Assembly (NCBI GenBank): GCA_018524725.1 | Contig: JAEUWP010000092.1 | Location: 1 to 64,000 of the forward strand | DNA length: 64,000 bases | Direction: 5' to 3' | Origin: Podaxis mareebaensis | Lineage: Eukaryota > Basidiomycota > Agaricomycetes > Agaricales > Agaricaceae | In this document: one piece after another, positions 23,948 through 39,674 of the stretch | Position numbering within the stretch: the first letter of the stretch is position 1 | Layout of the letters: each line of letters starts with the position of its first letter | The notes under the pieces: model-generated | What the model was told of the DNA's origin: nothing | What the model saw: the letters and a program-made list of their open reading frames with translations, nothing else | The model's database searches: none | Position numbers and translations under genes: made by a program

Positions 23948-26900
23948 CTATGAACGGACTCTTTTGTAAAATAACACGTATGCTTTTTGGTTCTAGTAGT
24001 GTGAACGAATCATCAGTATATGGTAAAGGAGATATCAAATAGCATAAGGACAACGCACAACGACTTGTTTGGCATCAACGGATTTGATACTACTATCATC
24101 GCAGTACATCCATCCACCACGAGACGAAACAAAAGCGGTATCTGCACAATTGAATAATTGAATTAGACCATGCACCACACATTGTAGAAGAGAAAATAAA
24201 GTTTCGGCTACTCACAATGTCCACTAGTCAAGTTCCCAAAATGGTTGGTGACACCATACAAATCATAACGATATGGCGGCAGCTGAGTGCGTGGATCATC
24301 AAGTGACATGGGAAGACCTCCATTCAACTCGCTCTTGTCAGCACCGGGGGGTAAAGGAGCCGGCATATAGTTCGTAAGATCCAATGACTTCATGGGGAAC
24401 TCGACAAATGTGTCAATCTTGTCCGAAAATCGACCATTGGCCTCGAACCGTTTGAGGTGAATTAGCAGGATCGGGGGCAATCGGGCAAGTGAGAGTTTCT
24501 TGGACGCTCGCCGCTTCGTCTTGCACTTTGGGCAATCCCTGTAAAAATCAATGTGTTTGTTAAGTAACGTATATTCCCTTGCCGCGATACAATATAGTAT
24601 AGGCAGAAAAATGAATTGAATATGAACACGTACCACGCATCGTCCTTTTCCAAGATCTCTTCATTAAAGAACGCGTCCAAACACCGCTCAATGGGTACTT
24701 TCCCATTCCTCCCATGCGGTATGGGAAGTTGCAGAATCGAGAACACGTTGTACGTCGTCGATGTCTATTTCCGGAAAATAACATCAGCAAACTGCGAAAG
24801 ACCATGCTTCGCGGACTCTGAAAAATGGCCCCGAAGCCTAAAACCACCAAGAAGTCCAGACGAAGAAGGCCATGAGGACGAACCTGATGACAAGTCAAAC
24901 ATTCCAAACGGTTCCTAAACTGCCCTTGGAAATAATCCACAATCAAGCTGTCATTCCGGGCTTTCCACGCCCTCCACTCCCTCTCGCTTGCGATCTGCGG
25001 TGGGAGCCGCTCAAGCTCAGCCTCCTGTTCAGGCGTGGGTGTCCAAACAGGTTTCACGATCACCCGATTCAAGTCCTCGTGAATCCCATCCATAAGGAAA
25101 CTCAGAAACTCCTGAGAGTCGTGTTGATCTGAATTGTCATATTGTGACCGCAGTTGACATATTGATTTCTGCCAGCAGTCCAAAAAAAAGGCAGGTCAGA
25201 TCAGGTTCATTAATTCATTTGGAGATCCCGAGACTAAATATGATCAGGGATCGGGATTGGGAAGAAAGGGGAGGGCCTGGACAGATGTATGAATGATTGA
25301 TGAGTCGGTGGACTTACCCGGAATTCAATCGGCGTTAGGTAAGGCAAGTCGCCTCCCCACATCTCATATAACAACTTGGCAAAGGCACCTGTCAAACGAC
25401 CTTTAGAACCCAACGGATTCGTATAGTTGATGGCATTCTTCCACCGATGTTCTATGAAATACCACGCGCATCCAATATTTCGTCAGTGCTGGCGGACATA
25501 GAAAGTAAAAGAAGAGCACCCACCGGTAAAGAACCTCGCAAACGGCACGGTTGCACTCAAACACTGTATTGGCGCATTCATATAGCACGTATTACCCAAG
25601 TTCTTCAACCCAGATAGCCCAATCTGAGCATCCGACCAATATATGATCGGGTAATCACTATTTATCCTCGGCGGTTTAGGAATACCATTAAACATCCCAG
25701 CGACATTTGCAGTCGATGCACCTACACCCGCATGTGTCAGGCCAGGAGTTGTCGCCGACGGTGGCGATGCAGCTGGTGGAGGTGGAGCGGGCACACGAGG
25801 CCTGTTATCTTGCCTCTCAAGCGCAGGCGGGGCCGCCACGGGTGGAGGTCGGATGGGTAAAAGTTCGGGATAATCAATGGGCGTAGGACGTGCATGATTT
25901 TGATTATAGCCAAGCAATGCTTCTTGGCCCTGGTCCATGTAGTCGTTGCGCCGCCATGATGATGTAAATGAGGGGTTGATGGATGCAGGTGGGGGGGACG
26001 TGATGTCGGGTGGAGATACAAACGTTGCTCCTGGCGTTCCAGTGTTGAATCCTGAACTGGAGCCTGAGGCTGTCGGGGATATGCGTCGAGGGAATTGGGG
26101 ATATGAGATTGGGGTAATCGTTCCGTTAGTAAGTGTTGATGGTGTTGGTGGTTGCGCAGGGATTCCCTGTAGAGGCGGTTAGATGAAGACCCACAACGGA
26201 ATGGAAGCAGATACGAACATTCTGAGATATAGTCGACCTGACCATTGCTGGACGACGCTGTAAGCCGCCAGCTGCTACTGAATTGCCCGTGTAATGAACT
26301 TCAGCGGGAGATCTTCCACATGCACAATGAACAAAATTTCATACGCTCAAAATGAGAGAATACATACCTGGAATGTGAAGGTGTCTGATCCAACGAGACG
26401 TTAGGCCGGTTCTCTCCGTTAACAGGCATAGACCTGAACGGGTTGAAAGACGTGTGTGTCTCATTACTCGATCCCAACGAAGGGCTCGACGTAACACCAT
26501 TCAAGAAAGGGTTCCTCGTATTAGGCATAGACGGCACGGGGCTCAACGGTGCAATTAGTTGATCAACCGAAGGTGCTGCCTTCAGAGTCCCAGTAGGTTC
26601 GAGGCCTTCTCCACGAACAACCTCAGCTCCTCCAAGATCACGTTTCCAGGCCTCCATACCACCTACAACCAGCATCGGCATCCTCTTCAGCATTTTCCGG
26701 AACGCCTGTTCGCTAATCACACGGACCAAGATCGACAGTGGCGTCTCACAGCTGCCAAACGTTGTAGAACTCTCATCATAGACCGCAACGATGTCAAACT
26801 TGTCACGGTTCGAGAACAGGTTCGCTTCGCCTTTTGGTGCTATGACCATTGAATCCTCCAACATTTCAGCAGTCACACTAGATAAAGCGAACATGAGTTC

Positions 26901-28366
26901 CACTAACGTAAAAGATTTGCAAGCGCAACTTACTTCTCCCGCATCAGAACAGTAGGTTCTACACAAACGATCGCCTGCGCTTTAATATGCTCCCGATCGA
27001 AATCCGCACGATTTCGAACATCAATCACTAATACTGTATAATCCCGCATATAGGCCAGTAAGTCCTTCGGAAAAACTGTGTTCGTTTTGGGTATAGGGGG
27101 CTTCGCGGGTGACGGTTGCGAACTGTTGGTCGGTGTAGTGGAGGAAGAAAGTCCGGAGGGCTTGTGAGGAGCATTCCCGCGAGTTGGTGATGGCGGACCA
27201 CTGCTAAAGGCATTCGCGGTAGGTGTTACAGGTGTGCTTGACGGTCGTTCGATATGGAGAGGGAAGCTTTTAAATGTTGTCGGTGGAGAAGGTGGCACGT
27301 CACCATTGCTGATGTCCTTTAGACTGGGTTTTGATGAGACAGGACCGATGCCAGTAGGCACTGAGGGAAGAGAGAACTCGGGATTCTCGTCAAGCTCGTC
27401 AATGGAAGGAAAATGCTGTGTAAATCCGGAGAGATCAAAGGTGGTGTTGAGTTGTGGTGAAGATGAAGGGGAAGATGCTGGGGATGGTGGTCCAAAAGAG
27501 GAAGTTGGCACGAATGTATGAGCGGATTGGGGAGCAGAGGCTGAAGTTGAAGGAGCAACGTTCGATAGGACGGCGGAGGGCGATGGTTGAGCCGAATTAG
27601 TAGAAGGTCGAGTAGGTGAAAGCGGTAGATTGGATAGGCTGGGAATTTCACGGGAGATACGTTTCGTTGGGGCAATGGATAGACCGCTGTCTTGCAAAGC
27701 ACGCATACGATCTGCAATGGAGCCGCCTGGCGCCTTGCTTATGGGCTTGTCATTGGACTCGGCATTGGTTCTGACACAAACAGTGGTTTAATAACCAGGC
27801 AGACTTGGTCAAGGGTGGGCCACGCACGATTGCTTGTTTGCTTCGAAAGTCTTGAGCCTGTCCTCGACGTTCTGTGTTCTTGCGCTTAGATCACGACCAG
27901 CCCCCTGTGATAGAGATAAACTCGAGAAGAGACAGAAAACCTCAAGACAACGACATACATTAAGAAAGTCCTGGACCTCTTTGCGCAGGACGCCTTTGGT
28001 CCTCTCTTGCTTAAATTCTGACGAATCCATGGTCATTTTGATCAGGGTCGCGGTTTTGATGTAGCTCTCCAAAGCACCGTGAAGATCTCCAACACTTTCC
28101 TTCTCCTTGGCAATTACAATCTGGTTGTGGGCAGTGCGGATGAGAGAAAGTGGTGAGGCTTTGCTTGCCTCCTTGAAGACAGTCTCCTTTGCTCTGTTCT
28201 TGATATCGGTTACGGACATGTTTGCGTATGGTGAGAACTGGTCGGTGGAGGCTGTGGGACGAGCAGGTGAGGCGAGGGATGATCGAGCAGCTAAGGACAT
28301 ACATGGGTGAAGGGGATCTAAGGCTGAGAGACTGGGTGAGTTTGAGTTAAGGGTGACACCGGGCAT
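23948..28366 (-). CDS. ubiquitin carboxyl-terminal hydrolase, Doa4/Ubp4-type, with rhodanese domain
   Basis: Twelve exons (minus, 5' to 3'): 28366-27959, 27904-27828, 27770-26934, 26877-26368, 26257-26215, 26166-25524, 25451-25318, 25168-24884, 24764-24634, 24538-24216, 24141-24059, 23992-23948; 1172 residues. An N-terminal helical MIT/USP8-like segment (about 45-160) is followed by a Ser/Pro linker, a rhodanese-like domain (about 390-520, VLVIDVRNRADFDREHI and LVVGGMEAWKRDL), a YPQFPRRISP motif, and the UCH catalytic domain from about 800. The catalytic Cys sits in GLKNLGNTCYMN, the His in GHYTAF, followed by MYCDDSSI; two CxxC pairs lie in CLTCHQ and CPKCKTK. The protein ends KAYVLFYKRV, as is typical. 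Doa4 recycles ubiquitin from cargo entering multivesicular bodies. The rhodanese loop lacks an HCxxG cysteine, so it is probably non-catalytic. The intron spanning 26258-26367 has several possible acceptors; the one used is the only one restoring frame. Confidence 0.93.
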
Positions 28367-28974
28367 CGTGCGAGACGCGCAATACAGCCACGAGGAGGGC
28401 TGACGCTGCAGAGACCCAAGGACAACAGAGAGAGAGAGGATCACCAGACAGTGGATTCCTGGAAACACACAATATACTGCTTATGTAACACCTCTCAAGA
28501 CTGCGGCGTCTGCGCATTGTCCTCTGTCTGCCAAGATGCTCAAACGGGCCAACTATTATCGACTCATATTCCTTCTCCCAGCACTGGAGGCTGTGCCCAG
28601 GGAGGAGGGAGTTTGCTCCGCGCACGGTTTTGAGACCTGGACGGACTCTTCCATCAGTAGTAACTGTAAAATAAGTATGTACACCGCCTGTTTGTCACCT
28701 AATGACCACATCACCATTGCCATTAATGTCACCTCCATCACTCAGGTTCTGGCGGGCCGATCGTCCAAACTACCTCCTAAAACAAATGTTCAAGCTGAAC
28801 ACTATGCGCATACGCAAAGAATGCCATTTCCTCTGCCCACCATGATCCTGCAACAACAATTAGATTCGTGTATAATGGAATAGTCTAAGATACAGCGTGT
28901 TTGGTGATACATGCATACGGTAAAGAGGGGGTGCGAAGACAAAGACACGACACGAGACAAATACGGAGCATAAG
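28367..28974. other. intergenic, deubiquitinase promoter and TFIIF 3' flank
   Basis: About 600 bp between two minus-strand genes. Short open frames on both strands have no recognisable similarity. Presumed promoter and leader of the Doa4-like gene. Confidence 0.4.
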
Positions 28975-30219
28975 TTATGATACCTCCTCCATATCCTCAT
29001 CATCTTCATCTTCGTCATAGTCCTCATCCATCTCCATCTTGACCCCATCTTCTGACACACCCGTATTTGGTACATTCTCAGCTTTAATCTGTCGCCATCG
29101 CCAAGTTAAAACCCAAAGAAAGTGAGACAACGAACACAAGACGCACATTCTCATCCTTGTAGTTCTCCTTCAACTCCCACATGCCGTTGTACTCTCCACT
29201 CCGATGCAGGAATGCGATTTCCGACAGAACCTCTTTGAGATATGCCTCCGGCTGCTGTGTCTTTTCACGCAACGGCCGTAGGCCCCAGTGTGGTGTATTG
29301 CGGAAATAAGTGAAAAGTTGATCGAGAAGTTGATTCCGCGGAATACGAGCCATCCGGTCGACGCCCTTCTGATGTTTTGGCTTCGTTTTCTGTGCGATTG
29401 TCGTCAGCTCATGGGCGATTCGGGAGAAAAAGGTACTCACAATAAGATCACTAAACGCCCCACCACTCCCAACACCCACACCACTACTAAGCCGATTAAT
29501 CCCACCACGTCCACCAGACACTCCCGCATCCTCAATCCATTTGACATGTCTCACAGGAGTATTATACTTCAGATTTCGCTCCCGCATCTGCTTCCTATAA
29601 CTCTCGCTGAACGACGGCCGGAGATTACACTCATGTTTAATCCGTCCCGTCAGAATCGTTGTCCGCGCTCTCGAGTTATACGGCGCATTAGCACCATGAA
29701 CAGACAACGACGGATCCTTTGGCCGTTCAGCAACGACAATCTGATTCTCCACAGTTTCGTTAACCATATCAAGTTCGTAGCAATCCGGTTCGGCACTAGA
29801 CGTAGCATAAGAAGTCGTGAAATTGAATGCGGGGCGGTTGGGAAGTTGTGGTGGTGGCGTGTTCCCAGTGGCAGAACCATTCGATTCCTGGCTATTGGGA
29901 TCCCTGTTGGGTGGCAGGAAGAGTATAAAGCGAGGTTTTCCACCTCCTGGTGGTGTATATACACGTATTGTGGCGAGGTGAACGTCTTCTGCGTTCACGC
30001 TTGCCCAACGTTCCAAGAGGAATTTGGGGATCTGAAGAGTGTAAATAGGTGAACATTTGGTCTCTGGATGCAAGAGTGCATAAGATGGACCTTGACGAGC
30101 CATACACGCCCGCTTCCTTGGTCCAGCATGAGGTGTTCGTCGGGGTCTGGTTGAGCATCGTCGTCGTTGGTGGTCTCGGCGTCAAAAGGTTTCTTCTCTT
30201 CCTCAATCGGTCCGTCCAT
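28975..30219 (-). CDS. TFG2: transcription initiation factor IIF subunit beta (RAP30/Tfg2)
   Basis: Four exons (minus, 5' to 3'): 30219-30091, 30031-29441, 29389-29147, 29088-28975; 358 residues. TFIIF beta binds RNA polymerase II and, with the alpha subunit, helps recruit it to promoters. The N-terminal dimerisation domain shows LDQGSGRVWLVKIPKFLLERW and a YELDMVNETVENQIVVAE block; the middle has TGRIKHECNLRPSFSESYRK; the C-terminal winged helix begins RMARIPRNQLLDQLFTYF and runs through WGLRPLREKTQQPEAYLKEV to GMWELKENYKDE. A very acidic tail follows (Asp/Glu/Met-rich). All introns are phase 0 and 57-59 nt or similar. The start at 30219 is the first ATG of a frame that opens with an acidic MDGPIEEEKK head. 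Confidence 0.95.
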
Positions 30220-32112
30220 GGTCAAGTATTAGAAGCGTTTGGAATCAGGAGCGAGACTGTAGAGGCAAAAAGAGAGATACGCTGCACAGCAGGATAGAGT
30301 CAAGAGCCGAGACGAAGATTTAATTGTTAACAATGACTTAGTGGAGAACAAGTCCATGACTCCTGTTTGATTCTCGGGCCGTTGCCAAATAAAGGCATTG
30401 TCCCTTCAGGAACACAAAGAAATACTCCACTTACAGTATGTACTCCTCACAAAATGGAAAAAGCAAGCGTATTAGCTAACACTATGCCACATACATTGTC
30501 TATCTATCAGAACTGAGTCAGATATCATAGTCGTCTACCCCACACACATATCTTGAGTGTCGCTTGTGGTCGCGTCGGACTACGTAGGTTAATAACATCC
30601 CATGTCTGGTTTATTTTTAGTATTCGTTTATATTGTTCATTTCCTCCGTTCTTCTCCCTCAGTTATGTACCATCAACTGAGGTGTACGTTGTCATTTCTC
30701 TCACCGTTGTATTTCTCACTGATTGTACTGTAGTAACGCGTCGGCGTCCACTACAGGTCAATATAACAGTTGTGTACCATCAACTGAAGTTAACGCGTTC
30801 GCGTCCACTACAGCCAACAGGTCGAAGCGCTCAGGTGCGCAGGCTCCTCAGTTTCTATGGGCAGCGCTTAACACCTTACAGGTGGTTTATGTTAATCAGG
30901 CAAACTTCGCTACTATAATTCTACTCTAGCCTCTAGTCGATTCACCTTGTTATGTTGTTCAAGCTAATTGATTCCGTAGGCGACAGGCCATCAAGGCCAC
31001 ATTAAATTTTGTGTTTGGTCTCGCAAGTTATCGAGGATCAGCCCTAGTCGTGTATGAATAGAATGGGAAGATCAACACGCCTCTATGCTGTTGTTTCTAT
31101 CGACTGTTATTGCGACATAATGGAATCACTCAGCGGAGCTTGTTCTCCTACATGCACTACTGGTAGTGACTTTCCCCGGGGCGGGACTTTAGTCTTTGGC
31201 TGGGTCGACTGAATCAAGAAACATAGCAGATGGCAGGACTAATGGTCACCACCTTGGCACTCTCCTGTCTCTCCTGTCACCCTCACCCACCGGAAAACAT
31301 GACTCGGCTTAGAAGTGGAAAAACATAAGGCCACTTCAGAGCCCTCAATGCTACTGTATGGCATCGGATAACAGTGTAAATCGGGGAGAACTAATATTGT
31401 CATTCTGTACCATCCACCGGCTCATAGGTCTCATGTTCTCTGACATACAATTCTCTGTGATTTTCTCGATGCCCATCCAATAAAGTATCAACGCTGGTTC
31501 GTCCCCTTCATGGTTCATCACTGCCTTGATAGGTGCCCGTATTCCAAAAGGGCGGTGTAATTTCCTTCGCGGCCGTATCATTAAGCTACTTTATCTATTC
31601 GTTTGATCAGATCGAACGTAATTATGCAAAATGAGCGATCCTTCTGGGCAATGGGCATTTGTGGCGGGATGTCCGCGTTCGGTACCGTTGGCACAGGGCT
31701 TTCTGCCAGCACCTTCCCCGTCTATTTTCCTGTTTTCTCGGGAAGGCCATCTGATATGCTTCTAGCCTCTAACACTAGGATAAGCCGTGAAATCGACTGT
31801 TCAGCCGATTGCGTTTGCCACTGGCCAATGCTCACCGTCTTAAGGGGTTCCCTGTTCCTGCTCAACGAATATGCTCGTTTCACAGTTTGCTGGTTCGCAT
31901 CGGATATAATGACCTCCAATCCCAAGGGAGCAGATCTGGGATGGATGACATCCGCTTTGTATATGAGGCTCGAAAGTCAATCATATGGGCGGCTCGGCCG
32001 CACCGGAGCGAGGGCGAGTAGGCAGTAGCACGGCCACGTGATGAAACGCGTTCATTTGGAGTGATCAAGTTGGTCTTGCCAACTTGAGCTTCCAGCACTT
32101 CAGGACAACAAT
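30220..32112. other. 1.9-kb divergent intergenic region
   Basis: Lies between the divergent TFIIF-beta and Msd1-like genes. Two unassigned open frames (31603-32028 plus, 141 codons; 31581-31351 minus, 76 codons) have no recognised domain. Around 30665-30815 two short motifs, a GTACCATCAACTGA box and an ACGCG..GTCCACTACAG box, each occur twice in the same order, so a small imperfect direct duplication is present. The rest shows nothing I can name. Confidence 0.45.
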
Positions 32113-34980
32113 ATGGCCACTACACCAGCAAGAGGTGTCCATTGGAACATCAAAGGTCCCTCTCCGGGTCTCCTCGATTCTCCAGTCTTCGAAGGTTCAA
32201 CGGAATCGTACATATCAACTTCAAGTCTCGAGTATGTAAATGCCCAACTTGTTGCACATGGATTTGCACCGCCGCCTGGGTTATCGCTCGAAGGTCTTTC
32301 GGGAACAGATTCTGACAGAATAGTCAAATGTTTGCTTGGGATGCTAAGTCAACGAATGGTATGTGTTCTCGTTCTCCGTCATTTATGTCGCCTTTACCGT
32401 TTCTCAGGAAGATATGTCGAGGACGGAAGAACTCTCGACGAAGCTCCGCACGCTAACATACGATCATGAACGGCTTCTGACAATGCATAGAACCGCGAAG
32501 GAGAAAGCCAGTAATGCAGAACGGGAGATGAACCTCCACAAGACAAAGCTAACGTGTGTCGGTTTCATCAAGCCCTGATCGCGCTCGTTCTGATCATATA
32601 CCAAGTGCAACTATGCGGACATTACAATCCACAGAAGCTGCCCATAAACAAACAACAGCAGAGCTCCAACGCACACGAACATCTCTCCAAGCTCTCCGAG
32701 CCACACATCAAAATGAATTGAGAAAGAAAGAGAAGGACCTCGAGCGCATGACCGAAAAGTGGAGCAAGATTTCTGACGCACAGACTAAACTCATGTCTGT
32801 GCCTGCAGGAATGCGCTGCGCCAATGCTGCTGTTGCAGATGGCTCGGAAATCGTAGGGAAAACCCAGAGCTACTTGGAAATCGCTCTGGACGAAGCCGAG
32901 AAAGCGCGGGCTCAGTTGACGGACGAGACCATGCGTCTGCGGAGACTCATGCTCAAAGTTGTCAATCAGATGCAAGTGCTGCTGCATCAGGTTCGAGGGT
33001 TCGTTTCGGACAAAGATGAGGAGGCAAGTCGCTTCTTTTGGCACTCATTCGGGCACGGCTGACAACTGCCTTAGCCCACCCCATACACCTTGACGAGTCT
33101 CTTCCCTATGCAACCTCCGACACATGCACACGACGCCTTGACGACGATTCTTAACTCTCTTAGAGACTGTCTGACAGTCCTTCCTCAACATATCGCATCC
33201 GCGCCGTCCACATCCACTAAACCACCGGAACAGGACCACGGCGAAATCGCGCGCCTACAAGGGATTATCTCGCAACTCCGTGAAGAAGTTGGTGAGTTGC
33301 GCAATCAAATCTCACTTACCAATTTTTAATTACACCCCGTCAGAGCGATCGCAAAAGCAATCACAGACACATGCCGCGGAAACACAAGCTATGTTCGACA
33401 AGTTCGTCGCTGACCAACAACAAACATCAAATAACATCGCCGAAATGAGTATGGAGCTTATGACCGCACCCATGATGGACGAGGAACGCGAAAGGCTAGA
33501 GAAAATAAAGGAAGAGCTTGACAAGGAACGGGAGAAATTCACGCAGGCTGCTATCAAACTTGGCAAAGAGCGTGCTGCACTTGAGGTAGATCTCCTCCTA
33601 ACATCAAAGGAAAGGCCAACTAACGCATAATGATAGGCTGAACGTAACAAACTCATGGACGAGAAGCGTTCGTGGCAAGTGCAACAAATGCTCGCCGACC
33701 TCCCTCCAACACCCGATCCTCACCTCGCCCAACTTTCCGAATCAACGACCCGCCACAAATCACCCCGCAAACATGCGCACATCATGCACTCGCCCACCAA
33801 AAAATCGCCTAGGAAAACGCGTCGGACCTCCACACGTAAAACCACCCGTGTCTCGCGTCGTTCGTCCATTACCCCTGTCAAACCCAGCATCATTCCTTCA
33901 TTCGAGACCGAACTCATACCGCCACCACCTCCACCACCACCACTTGCAGCACCGTCATTCTCGAATCTAAAGTCCACCGCAAGCATCCTTCCGTCATTTG
34001 TACTTCCGCCGCCATCTCCACACGCATCGTTACCTAGCAAACCTATCCTTCCTCCCCCTCAGCCTCCGTCACCAGAAGATTCGATTTTGAAACACATGCC
34101 TCCCGAAGAGGCTGAGGCTGAAGATATTGCAACGCCCTCCTCGACCACAGAACCCATTCCAATAACATCGACCGAAAACCAGAATTTAAATCCAAATCTC
34201 ATAACTCCAGTCCGCCGTCCTTTCCCAGTCGCGAAACCCTTTGCACAACGTATGATCCACGCGTACTCCCCCGCGAGACCAAGCCCACTCAGCCGAATCC
34301 TCATGCTTGCAGACTCACCCAACACACCCGATGGTGAATCTTCCTCTCGGGATGATATCAATGTTGGATTGGAGGCTGTACATGAGAGCGATGAAAGCCC
34401 ATGCCCCACGTTACCCGAAACCCCTAAACCGCAACAGCCGCAGATGTCGCTTGCGGCCGAGTTGGGTGTTGAGTCTCCGCCGGATGTGGTCGAGGTCGTG
34501 GAAGAGGTACCTTTGAGGGAAAGGAAGACGGAGATGAATGGACGTGCTAAAGTTTCTTCGAAACCCACTGGGAAAGGCGCCGTAGCGGAAGGAGGAAGAA
34601 AACCCTCTGCAGGTATAAAAGAACGGCCGAAATCTAGGTCGAGCTCGGATACAACGAGAGGGGTTGCTGCTACAACTTCGGGCCGGACGTCAAGTGGTAT
34701 GGGTGTGGAGAAAGAGAACGCGAGGAAGGTCAGCGGGAAGACTTCGACAACAAGTGCGACGGCTGCATCTAGTACGACGCGCGTTGTTAGTGGTGCGAAA
34801 TCTGCGAAACCCACTGCAGGGACTAAGGTGAACGGTGTTGCGTCTACAACAGCCGCATCGCGAAGCAAGGCTGTTTCAAAGCCTGCTTCAACTTCTGCAA
34901 CTGCTACCGCTGGTGTTGGACCACGTCGGGTACCGGTTAACAGTGCTGAGGCTCCACCAATAGCAAGAAGAAAATCATAG
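32113..34980 (+). CDS. Msd1/SSX2IP-like coiled-coil protein (ADIP domain), probable spindle pole/microtubule anchor
   Basis: Six exons: 32113-32358, 32408-32553, 32606-33023, 33075-33291, 33344-33585, 33637-34980; 870 residues. The N-terminal segment (about 35-165: YVNAQLVAHGFAPPPGLSL, then SDRIVKCLLGMLSQRMEDM and a heptad-rich region) has the layout of the afadin/alpha-actinin-binding (ADIP) family, which includes human SSX2IP and fission yeast Msd1, a microtubule minus-end anchoring factor at spindle poles. Coiled coil continues to about residue 430; the C-terminal half is disordered, with a basic SPRKTRR patch, a proline run and Ser/Thr-rich linkers. The intron 33024-33074 has a GC donor (GAG|GCAAGT). 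Function is inferred from family; the coiled coil alone would be weak evidence, but the N-terminal motif is distinctive. Confidence 0.75.
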
Positions 34981-35238
34981 ATATCGATCGCCGTTTCGCG
35001 CTGTTGACTATGGACTTTTTGTGTTCTTACGCGTCACCCATCGTGTGTTCATTGATGATAATATGCTATGTATCATAGATTACATACAGATAATACAGCC
35101 TTTTGTATACCCATTCGAACCGCAGAACGGAAGACTACAAAATACCGAAACACGACAAACTGGGTGGATGACAGGAATGGAAGAGGGGAGCTATTAGGAT
35201 GGATAGGTGGGTATCAATACTGAATTAGGGATGATGAA

Positions 35239-37864
<2,626 letters not shown>

Positions 37865-38692
37865 GCTGGTAATCGAGGTGGAGGAGGTAGAGATTGATCT
37901 GAATCGACGGGGCTTGCATACTGGGGGGAAGGCTTTTTATGTCTCCCGGGGACCCAGTAGGCGTTTGGGGAATTGATGCAAGGGAGGGGAGACAGTGTGA
38001 CTGTATGTGACCCTGCCGGCAACGAGATCAGATTAATGATTCATCTCCATAAGATGTATCACGTCCGAGAGTCGTGTTCGCCACAAGCGACTGTTTATCG
38101 GTAAGAGTGGTTTCATAACCTTACGAAGCTAAATCTTCACGGGTCCTATGTTTGTCTTCCTGATCAAGTTATTCTGGCACCACGCCGAAAGCTTCTTGAG
38201 AGCTGTGCTCTAGACTTTTTGCCCCGGAATGGTGATGCGTGGAAGGTCCGGTTGGGAATCTGTCTATGCAATCTATCAACGCACTGTCCCTATGTTTCGT
38301 AAGGGCTGAGCAAGATGGCGAAGCTGGATCACGTTCCTTCTGTAGCGAGCCTTCTGGATTATTAAAGCCAGGTGACGAGAAGCAAGGACTTGATACGGTG
38401 GTGGGAAATTACTCAACCAACCAACTCCAATTCTCGACTTCTTTCAACGGCAGAAGCACCGGAGGGAGCAGGGACATTGAACTGGTTTCCAGCCCAACAC
38501 ACGATGATACACGGTGGTCATGCTGGTTCAGAGCCATCATCGGGATTAGGATAATGAATGTATAGACGATACATGAAGTATATATCACTAAAGCCGAAGC
38601 CTGATTAGACAGCGTGTTCCCGTATGTGCAAAAGCCATTCTCGTCAGCACTTACAAAAAGACAGAGAAAAGATCCCAGTAATGACACCAATA
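37865..38692. other. intergenic, monooxygenase promoter
   Basis: About 830 bp between two minus-strand genes. Only short chance frames. Presumed monooxygenase promoter and POLD4 3' flank. Confidence 0.4.
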
Positions 38693-39506
38693 TCAAACTT
38701 CATCATAAAATACACATTCCGAATAGCCCTTTTGCTCCATCCCCTCGCGAGTTAGGAGAATATCACGAATCTGTCATAGCTTGCTCAACACGAATCCGTG
38801 GAAGTGAGGTGATAATGATACGCACTTCAAGTGGCGGGTTTAGACCGAGAGCATAAGCGCGCTCCCACCGTTCCAGCCGAGTAACACCTATGCATGGACC
38901 ATAATCATAGTTCCTAATAAAAGTGCACCAATAAGAGCCTGATATCGAGAGATCAATCAACACGCAGGCGTACAGATCGAAAACACGAAGGATCTGATGG
39001 ACGTTGTTTTCGTCTTTTCCATGAACTACGGAAAAGTGAATCAAGCATTAGATGATGAGACGACTTGGAGACAACCGCATGTGGCGAAACGTACCCAGAG
39101 ACAGCCCACTTCTCTTTGCCCTTGCTTCAGTAAAGAGCTTTCGCCACCTCGGATCCTTGATATTCAGTTCAGGTAGCTGTTTTGTATCGAGTTTCTCCTC
39201 TTTTGGCGAGCCTTGCTGGATATTGGACTTGTGTGAGGCTGAGGATGAGCGAGGAGTGATGCTGATCTTTTTGAGTTCTCCTTTTTCCCCTTCCTTGTCT
39301 TTAAGGGCACCAGCTTCCCCCTCCTTAGGCTCAATCGGTTCTCCAGGACTTGAGACGGGGTTACTCCTATGTTTTGCCAAGTTTCCGGCTGCTTTCTTTG
39401 CACCTGAGGCAGATGCCGTCCGTTTTGAACTGGGGAAATTCAGCTTAGCTTGCTTCATGGAAGCGCTTCCTCCCGAGTTTGAAGGGGTTCTTGAGGTGGA
39501 AGACAT
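38693..39506 (-). CDS. DNA polymerase delta small subunit (p12/Cdm1/POLD4)
   Basis: Four exons (minus, 5' to 3'): 39506-39095, 39025-38974, 38913-38826, 38770-38693; 209 residues. The C-terminal half carries the family signature: HQILRVFDLNYDYGPCIGV, TRLERWERAYALGLNPP, then EIRDILLTREGMEQKGYSE and a VFYDEV end. The N-terminal half is lysine/serine rich with an MKQAKLNF motif near residue 17 that resembles a PCNA-interaction peptide. This subunit stabilises the replicative polymerase delta holoenzyme; it is present in human and fission yeast (Cdm1) but absent from budding yeast. The spliced C-terminus depends on two short exons that are not visible as open frames of their own; all phases close. 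Confidence 0.93.
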
Positions 39507-39674
39507 GGAGGCCTCTGAGGAATATGTAGTGTGGAATTAGATTGTTAGCAGTAAACAAGTTCACTTCGGCGGTCGAACGTATGGGAAAACAAAAGTCAGG
39601 GCTAAAGCCACGGTGCCGCCGCCTGTTAACAATCTGAAGTCTATTAACATAGTAAATAAGCAACCCTTTATCAA

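Noticed and set aside
31603..32028. 141-codon plus-strand frame upstream of the Msd1-like gene
   Set aside because: No domain, several rare-looking residues and an overlapping minus-strand frame of equal quality; no splice sites joining it to anything.
34059..34868. 269-codon minus-strand frame
   Set aside because: Antisense shadow of the low-complexity tail of the Msd1-like gene.
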